DNA of 64,000 bases from Bacteroidaceae bacterium (GTDB lineage Bacteria > Bacteroidota > Bacteroidia > Bacteroidales > Bacteroidaceae), in contig JAFXZY010000034.1 of NCBI GenBank assembly GCA_017541025.1, positions 1-64,000 of the forward strand, in the 5' to 3' direction. This document shows, piece by piece, positions 58,837 through 64,000 of this stretch. The notes under the pieces are model-generated. The model made no database searches, was not told where the DNA came from, and saw only the letters and a program-made list of their open reading frames with translations. Both the position numbers and the translations under genes were made by a program. Position 1 is the first letter of the stretch, and each line of letters opens with the position of its first letter.

Positions 58837-59958
58837 CTATTTCTCCCCTCCTTTGGAGGGGTCGGGGGAGGCTTTCACGTCAACTCCTTCTCTTAGCAGT
58901 CCTGCTCCTTCGGCAATGATGACATCGCCTTCAGAGAGTCCTTCTTCAACAATATAACTGGTGCCATCGTCCAGCGGAGCTACTTTGATTTCCGTCTGTG
59001 CCGTCTTACCGTCCACTACACGATAGACGAACACCTTGTTCTGCAACTCAAAGGTTGCTGTCTGCGGAATCACTATCACCTGGTTCCTTACGGTAGAAAT
59101 AACCACCGTTCCCGTTCCTCCGTTGCGCAAGAGATGATCCTTATTGGGGAAGACGGCGCGCAGGGATACGGCTCCTGTGCTGGCATCCACAATGCCGCTT
59201 ACCGCATTTACGCGGCCCTTCTGACCATACTCTTTGCCGTTGCTCAGCAGCAGGGTTACATCGGGCATTCCCTGCATGAACGCCTCTAGGCTACCGTACT
59301 GAAGGGTAAGGTCGGTCACCTCTCGTTCGCTCAGGCTGAAATACACCCACATCTCGCTATCGTCGCAGACGGATATCAGGGGCTCTGCAATGTTGCTGCT
59401 CACCAAGGCTCCCACATGGTAGGGAATCATACCTGCCACACCGCTCAAGGGACTCTTCACCACCGTGTAGCTGAGGCTGTTGCGTGCATTTGCCACCTGA
59501 GCCTGAGCCTGAGCCACCTGAGCCTGAGCAGAAACCAGTGCCTGCTGAGCGGTCTGCAAATCGTAGTCGGAAATTACCTGCTGTTGGCGCAACTCCTTCT
59601 TGCTGTCGTAGGTGAGTTGGGCCGTTGCTTCTGCTGCCTTGGCCGATTTCAATGCAGATTCGGCTGTATTCAGGGCTGCCACGTAAGGCACTTGGTCGAT
59701 AATAAACAGTGTCTGCCCCTTCTGGACTTTCTGTCCTTCGCTGATAAGAATTTTGGTGATGAGGCCGCTTACCTGAGGGCGTATCTCCACAATCTCCCGA
59801 CCCTTCATGGTGGCGCTATAGCCCACCTTCACGGCCTGACTGGTGCGCTCCACCTTCATGGTTTTATAAGCAAGCGCAGCCTTCTCCTGCTTCTTCTCCT
59901 GGCAGGAGACAAATAATATAAGGGCCGGCAATAAGGCCCAGGCGATTCTCCGTATCAT
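58837..59958 (-). CDS. RND periplasmic adaptor protein
   Basis: A 373-residue lipoprotein-like adaptor (lipobox ILFVSC, cysteine near residue 19) with an alpha-hairpin (KAAEATAQLTYDSKKELRQQ, then ALVSAQAQVAQAQAQVANAR), lipoyl-like and beta-barrel domains. It links the RND pump to an outer-membrane channel. Its end VDVKASPDPSKGGEK carries the palindromic repeat (58842-58876), so the natural end may be shorter. The start at 59958 is downstream of the -7 element TACTTTTG (59987-59994). Confidence 0.9.
   Translation of the reverse strand: MIRRIAWALLPALILFVSCQEKKQEKAALAYKTMKVERTSQAVKVGYSATMKGREIVEIRPQVSGLITKILISEGQKVQKGQTLFIIDQVPYVAALNTAESALKSAKAAEATAQLTYDSKKELRQQQVISDYDLQTAQQALVSAQAQVAQAQAQVANARNSLSYTVVKSPLSGVAGMIPYHVGALVSSNIAEPLISVCDDSEMWVYFSLSEREVTDLTLQYGSLEAFMQGMPDVTLLLSNGKEYGQKGRVNAVSGIVDASTGAVSLRAVFPNKDHLLRNGGTGTVVISTVRNQVIVIPQTATFELQNKVFVYRVVDGKTAQTEIKVAPLDDGTSYIVEEGLSEGDVIIAEGAGLLREGVDVKASPDPSKGGEK
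58842..58876. repeat. Palindromic repeat at the adaptor gene end
   Basis: TCTCCCCTCCTTTGGAGG, then GGTCGGGGGAGGCT; the last residues ASPDPSKGGEK and stop lie within it. Confidence 0.7.
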
Positions 59959-59986
59959 ATTGAATGGTTTGTGCAAAATGATGCTG

Positions 59987-59994
59987 CAAAAGTA
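59987..59994 (-). promoter_or_regulatory. -7 promoter element TACTTTTG
   Basis: Bacteroidota -7 element 29 bases before the RND adaptor start, at the head of the adaptor-pump operon. Confidence 0.6.
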
Positions 59995-60138
59995 CAATAT
60001 AATAAGCGAATACCGAAGAATTCTTGCATGAAATATAAAAAAACCATGTTTTTGCCGAAAAAAAAATTATAAAATCCAAACACAATTACAAGGGCGGTAT
60101 GTTAATCAAGTGCTACTCATAACGGGGTGGCAGTTTTT

Positions 60139-60169
60139 TTTGCTAATTAAAAAAGATGTTGTATCTTTG
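60139..60169 (+). promoter_or_regulatory. Phosphoesterase-GH105/106 operon promoter
   Basis: TTTG (60139-60142), 19 bases, TATCTTTG (60162-60169), a consensus promoter 30 bases before the gene start. Confidence 0.8.
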
Positions 60170-60198
60170 CCCACATAAAACTTAAACTTAAATCAGAT

Positions 60199-62040
60199 AT
60201 GAAACGATTGCAGACATTGATGATGCTTTTAGCGGCTTGCCTGATGATGATGGCGCAGAATCAGCCGGGGAAGCCTTGGCAGATTAAGGTTATGAGCTAT
60301 AATGTTCAACATTGCGCAGGGTTGGATATGACTATCGACTACGACCGTACGGCCGATGTTATCTTTAAGCAGCAGCCCGATGTGGTGGCACTGCAGGAAT
60401 TAGACAGCATGACAGTCCGCTGCGGTAGACGCAACCAGATGGCTGAGTTGGCAAGCCGTACCCTTTACTTTCCCACATTTGCCAAGGGTATCGACTACGA
60501 CGGCGGAAAGTACGGCGTGGGCATCCTTACCCGTGAGCGTCCCCTGAGCGTTACCCGTACTCCCTTGCCCGGCAAGGAACCGCGTGTTCTGCTGGTGGTG
60601 GAGCTGAAGAATTATGTAATGGCCTGTACCCATCTGGATCTGGCTGAGGAGAACCGCCTGGCATCCGTTCCCCTCATTGTTTCCGAGGCTCAGAAATGGC
60701 AGAAACCTTTTATTATAGCGGGTGACTGGAACGATGAGCCTGACTCTAAGCTGATGGCAGAACTGAAGAAGTACTTCGTTATCAACACAGGCAAGAAGGC
60801 AACCTTCCCAGCCGACAAGCCCAAGGTGTGTATCGACTATATCGCGTCCTTCAAAGGGCGCTCAGCTGTAACATTGAACCAGTCGGTTATCAACGCACCC
60901 GAAGCATCGGACCATTGCCCCATAGTCGCCAATCTGCGCTTGCCACTGAAGGCTGAGGAGTTGATGCCCCTGAAGCCCTATCTGCAAGATCCCAAGCCCA
61001 CGGAAATGACGGTGATGTTCCAGACAACAGCCCCCGCACATTGTTGGGTGGAGTACGGTACGGACAGGAACAATCTGCAGAAGAAACGTGCCTTGCTGGA
61101 CGGACAGGAAGTGTGTTTCGACATAGAGAACCGCATCACCCTGGATAACCTGCAACCCGGTCAGCAGTATTACTACAGGGTTTGTGTGGTGGATCTGCTG
61201 ATGAAGCATGCCTACGAGTTCCACACAGGCGACACGCTACGCACACCGCTCTATCAGTTCCGAACACCCGAGGTGAATGCCACCGACTTTACCTGCGTGG
61301 TGTTTAACGACCTGCATGATAACCAAGCTACTTATGCTTTTTTACGCGATACGCTGAAAACAGTTGGTGTACAACCCGACTTTATCATCTTTAACGGTGA
61401 CTGTCTGCATGAACCTTACGATCGGGAACACGCCATGCGTATGATTCATAGTTTGGCCGACCCCATCAATGGAGCCGAAACACCCATCTTCTTTATCCGT
61501 GGTAACCACGAAATCCGTAACTACTATTCGGCTGGCATGCACCGACTCATCGGCTATCCCAACGATAAAACATACGGCGGCATCAGTTGGGGCGACACCC
61601 GCTTCATGATATTGGACTGTGGCGAGGACAAGTCTGACGACCATAAGGAATATGCAGGCTTCAACGACTTCACCCAACTGCGGGCCGAGGAAACAGAATT
61701 CATCAAGCAGGAACTGAAGAACCCCGCCTTCAGGAAGGCCAAGCGTCGCATCCTCGTCAGCCATATTCCCATCTTCGGAAACGACGACAAGTACCAACCC
61801 TGCCACGAGGCTTGGGCCCCCTTGTTGAAGCAGCAGCCCTTCGATTTAGCTGTCTTTGCCCATACACATAGGTTCAAATATGCGCCCAAAGATTTGGAAG
61901 GCGCCACATTCCCCGTGGTGAACGGTGACGGGCCCAACATAAAGGGCGCTGCGGTTACCATACTTCAGAAGACGGGCAACAAACTGCACCTGAAAACCTT
62001 GAGCAAGAAACCCGAAAACTGCATTGATATAGATTTGTAA
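60199..62040 (+). CDS. Endonuclease/phosphatase-metallophosphoesterase fusion
   Basis: A 613-residue secreted protein (signal peptide about 1-19). Residues about 28-255 form an endonuclease/exonuclease/phosphatase domain (MSYNVQHCAG, QPDVVALQELDSM, GDWNDEPDS, DHCPIV), and about 345-600 a metallophosphoesterase (FNDLHDNQATY, NGDCLHEPYDR, RGNHEIRNYY, FAHTHRF), joined by a fibronectin-like linker. Both domains keep their metal-binding residues. It is followed eight bases later by the GH105-GH106 gene. Confidence 0.85.
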   Translation: MKRLQTLMMLLAACLMMMAQNQPGKPWQIKVMSYNVQHCAGLDMTIDYDRTADVIFKQQPDVVALQELDSMTVRCGRRNQMAELASRTLYFPTFAKGIDYDGGKYGVGILTRERPLSVTRTPLPGKEPRVLLVVELKNYVMACTHLDLAEENRLASVPLIVSEAQKWQKPFIIAGDWNDEPDSKLMAELKKYFVINTGKKATFPADKPKVCIDYIASFKGRSAVTLNQSVINAPEASDHCPIVANLRLPLKAEELMPLKPYLQDPKPTEMTVMFQTTAPAHCWVEYGTDRNNLQKKRALLDGQEVCFDIENRITLDNLQPGQQYYYRVCVVDLLMKHAYEFHTGDTLRTPLYQFRTPEVNATDFTCVVFNDLHDNQATYAFLRDTLKTVGVQPDFIIFNGDCLHEPYDREHAMRMIHSLADPINGAETPIFFIRGNHEIRNYYSAGMHRLIGYPNDKTYGGISWGDTRFMILDCGEDKSDDHKEYAGFNDFTQLRAEETEFIKQELKNPAFRKAKRRILVSHIPIFGNDDKYQPCHEAWAPLLKQQPFDLAVFAHTHRFKYAPKDLEGATFPVVNGDGPNIKGAAVTILQKTGNKLHLKTLSKKPENCIDIDL

Positions 62041-62048
62041 AGAATAAC

Positions 62049-64000
62049 ATGCTTAAACTAATATCCACGTTTTTTGCTGTAGTTGTACTGGCTATAATGC
62101 CGGCTACGGCCCAGAATGAAGTCGATGTGCTCGAAGCAGCGCGTCGGGTAAACAGTTACTTTGTTGGAAAGTGGCCCGACCCCACCAAGGATACCTTTGT
62201 GCGCAGAAAGCGTCCCAGCAACCTGTGGACACGCGGTGTTTATTACGAGGGACTGATGGCACTATACAGCATTGACCCTCAACCCGCATACCTTAAGTAT
62301 GTAGATGACTGGGGCAATTACCACAAGTGGGCACCACGCAACGGAACCAAGACGACAAATGCCGATGACCAGTGCTGTGAGCAGACGTATCTGGACCGCT
62401 ATCTCATAGAATCCGACTCTCAGCTCTCAACTGCCTCTCAACTCTCAACTCTCAACTCTCAACTTTTCTTAGATAGTTCAAGGGTGAACATGGAGAAGCA
62501 GATGGCCGAGCATCGGATGAATTACTGGACGTGGATTGATGCCATCCAGATGGCTATGCCGGCCTACGCTAAGATGTACCGGATAACAGGCGATAAGCGC
62601 TATATCCTCTTTGCAAAGGATTGTTACGAATGGTCGCGTAACCAGTGTGGCGGTGGTCTTTGGAACGCCAAAGAAGGCCTTTGGTGGCGCGATGCCGACT
62701 TTGTTCCTCCCTACAAGGAAAAAGACGGAGCCAACTGCTATTGGAGCAGGGGTAACGGCTGGGTGGTAGCGGCTTACGTGAGAACCCTTGATAGCCTCAC
62801 CCCTAACCCCTATCCCGTAAGAGAGGGGGACGAGGTTTCGGTCTTCTGTAAGGAGTTGACGGAGGATTACAAGGCGATGATGAAGGCGTTGCTGAAATGC
62901 CAGCGCGAGGACGGCTTCTGGAATGTAAGTCTGATGTCGCCTTCTACATACGGTGGTCCTGAGACATCGGGAACAGCGCTCTTCCTGATGGGAATGGCTT
63001 GGGGCATAAGGAACGGAATACTGCCTGCAGAAGAGTATCGTGCGGCAACTGACAAGGCTTGGAAGGCCGTTGCTTCTGCCATACACCCGAAGGGTTTCAT
63101 CGGATATCTGCAGGGAACGGGCAAAGAGCCTAAGGATGGTCAACCGGTAACCTACACCAGCGTACCCGACTTCGAGGACTATGGAGCGGGCTGTGTGCTG
63201 TTGGGCGCCGTGGAGTATTACAAATTAATAAAGAAAAGAACCTCCAAGGCAGGTGCCCGTTGGTGGTGGTTAGGTTCGGCTGTCACGGAAGAGGGTCTCA
63301 CATGGCAGATGGAACAGATGGCTTCGCACGGCATAGGAACTTTGGAGATAACCCCTCTGTATGGTGTTCAGGGCAACGATGCCAATAATATCTCTTTCCT
63401 CTCGCCCGAGTGGATGAAGATGCTGGAATATACTATCCGGGAGGGTGACCGACTGGGCATACAGATAGACATGAATCTGGGTACCGGTTGGCCGTTCGGT
63501 TCACCTGAGGTCCCGATCACAGAGGCTGCATGTAAGTTCGTGGTGGTGGATTCTCTTGTGGACAGCAAGCTGGCCAAGAGCATTACCCTTCCTGCACCGC
63601 CAAAGGAGCAGAAGTTTGCCCGCCTGATAGCTCAGAAAGATTACAAGAGCCGTGTTAAGGGAAAGCGCCGTGTAATCGCGCTCTACGAAAGCAGGACACG
63701 ACAGATGGTAAAGCGTGCAGCACCCGGAGGGGAAGGATATGTGATGGACCATTTCGACTCAACGGCTGTGGCGCATTATCTGGCTCGTTTCGACAGAGCA
63801 TTCAAAACTTCCGGTGCTCCTATGCCTGCCACTTTCTTTAATGATTCATACGAGGTATTCGGGGCCGACTGGACGCCTACTTTGCCAAAGGAGTTTGAGG
63901 CGCGTCGCGGATACAAACTGGAAGACAAACTGCAGGAGTTTGTGGATGGCGATGCTCAGGTAATCAGCGATTATCGTGAGACACTCTCGGAGCTCCTGCT
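62049..64000 (+). CDS. GH105-GH106 rhamnogalacturonan enzyme fusion (partial)
   Basis: The frame is open from the ATG to the window edge (650 codons, 3' end missing). A signal peptide precedes a GH105 unsaturated-rhamnogalacturonyl hydrolase domain (residues about 25-390; YWTWIDAIQMAMPAYAKMYR, FWNVSLMSPSTYGGPETSG). A GH106-type alpha-rhamnosidase begins about residue 400 (ARWWWLGSAVTEEGLTWQME, THGIGTLEI-like, LNLGTGWPFGSPE). The two activities act one after the other on rhamnogalacturonan. Word-repeat (SQLSTASQLSTLNSQL, 62419-62465) and palindromic-repeat (DSLTPNPYPVREGD, 62797-62838) inserts are in frame. Confidence 0.85.
   Translation, partial: MLKLISTFFAVVVLAIMPATAQNEVDVLEAARRVNSYFVGKWPDPTKDTFVRRKRPSNLWTRGVYYEGLMALYSIDPQPAYLKYVDDWGNYHKWAPRNGTKTTNADDQCCEQTYLDRYLIESDSQLSTASQLSTLNSQLFLDSSRVNMEKQMAEHRMNYWTWIDAIQMAMPAYAKMYRITGDKRYILFAKDCYEWSRNQCGGGLWNAKEGLWWRDADFVPPYKEKDGANCYWSRGNGWVVAAYVRTLDSLTPNPYPVREGDEVSVFCKELTEDYKAMMKALLKCQREDGFWNVSLMSPSTYGGPETSGTALFLMGMAWGIRNGILPAEEYRAATDKAWKAVASAIHPKGFIGYLQGTGKEPKDGQPVTYTSVPDFEDYGAGCVLLGAVEYYKLIKKRTSKAGARWWWLGSAVTEEGLTWQMEQMASHGIGTLEITPLYGVQGNDANNISFLSPEWMKMLEYTIREGDRLGIQIDMNLGTGWPFGSPEVPITEAACKFVVVDSLVDSKLAKSITLPAPPKEQKFARLIAQKDYKSRVKGKRRVIALYESRTRQMVKRAAPGGEGYVMDHFDSTAVAHYLARFDRAFKTSGAPMPATFFNDSYEVFGADWTPTLPKEFEARRGYKLEDKLQEFVDGDAQVISDYRETLSELL

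Overview
The window looks like a piece of a Prevotella/Segatella-type Bacteroidales chromosome. The evidence is the Bacteroidota promoter form (TTTG, 19-21 bases, TAnnTTTG) in front of many genes, five GLPGLI-family proteins, a DUF4248/VirE/HU/'smalltalk' cluster, secreted proteins with a Prevotella-like C-terminal tail, and carbohydrate-active enzymes. No rRNA, complete tRNA or CRISPR array was seen.

Layout. (1) 1-8302: the integrase-proximal part of an integrative element lying against the 3' half of a tRNA-Met(CAT) gene (8258-8302). It holds a tyrosine recombinase, an AAA ATPase, a DUF6043-like protein, a small HTH protein, and DUF3987 and DUF6371 replication-type genes; its far end is off the left edge. 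(2) 8406-12561: CPBP protease, ferredoxin-nitroreductase, secreted beta-propeller protein and a lipoprotein. (3) 12785-19142 (minus): smalltalk, P5-like, HU-like, DUF4248 and VirE genes, with a probable toxin-antitoxin-chaperone (TAC) cassette inserted among them. (4) 19520-29273 (minus): a probable trans-envelope system with a Crp/Fnr regulator, an ECF sigma factor fused through a membrane helix to a TonB C-terminal domain, a TonB-dependent receptor, five GLPGLI paralogues, a free periplasmic TonB-like domain and a coupled 55-residue protein. (5) 29581-32653 (minus): an AT-rich three-gene restriction-modification operon (ParB-like protein, putative nuclease, C5 methyltransferase), each gene overlapping the next by one base. 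(6) 33353-45244: housekeeping and envelope genes: pnp, a thioredoxin-like lipoprotein, greA, HIT protein, mannose-1-phosphate guanylyltransferase, SGNH hydrolase, an MBOAT/SGNH O-acylation operon and an RlpA-like protein. (7) 45270-55465: GH43-esterase fusion, an ECF sigma/anti-sigma-like pair, Fic protein, truncated BRO protein, TlpA-like protein, a 1.1-kb repeat-rich gap and a truncated HipB-like gene. (8) 55665-64000: RND efflux pump with adaptor, an endonuclease/phosphatase-metallophosphoesterase fusion and a GH105-GH106 fusion that runs off the right edge.

Two features cut across the whole window. Regions 3-5 (12.5-33.3 kb) are bounded by inverted copies of one repeat that includes the pnp-type terminator, so the roughly 20.8-kb block could be invertible or rearranged. 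In addition, a GC-rich palindromic repeat and several short 'word' repeats have entered both intergenic DNA and coding genes, always leaving the frame open.

The best candidate for an undescribed system is region 4. The sigma-TonB fusion would let one membrane protein both contact an outer-membrane receptor and reprogram transcription; this is inferred from domain order and operon context only. The TAC cassette and the ParB-containing restriction operon are the next most interesting.
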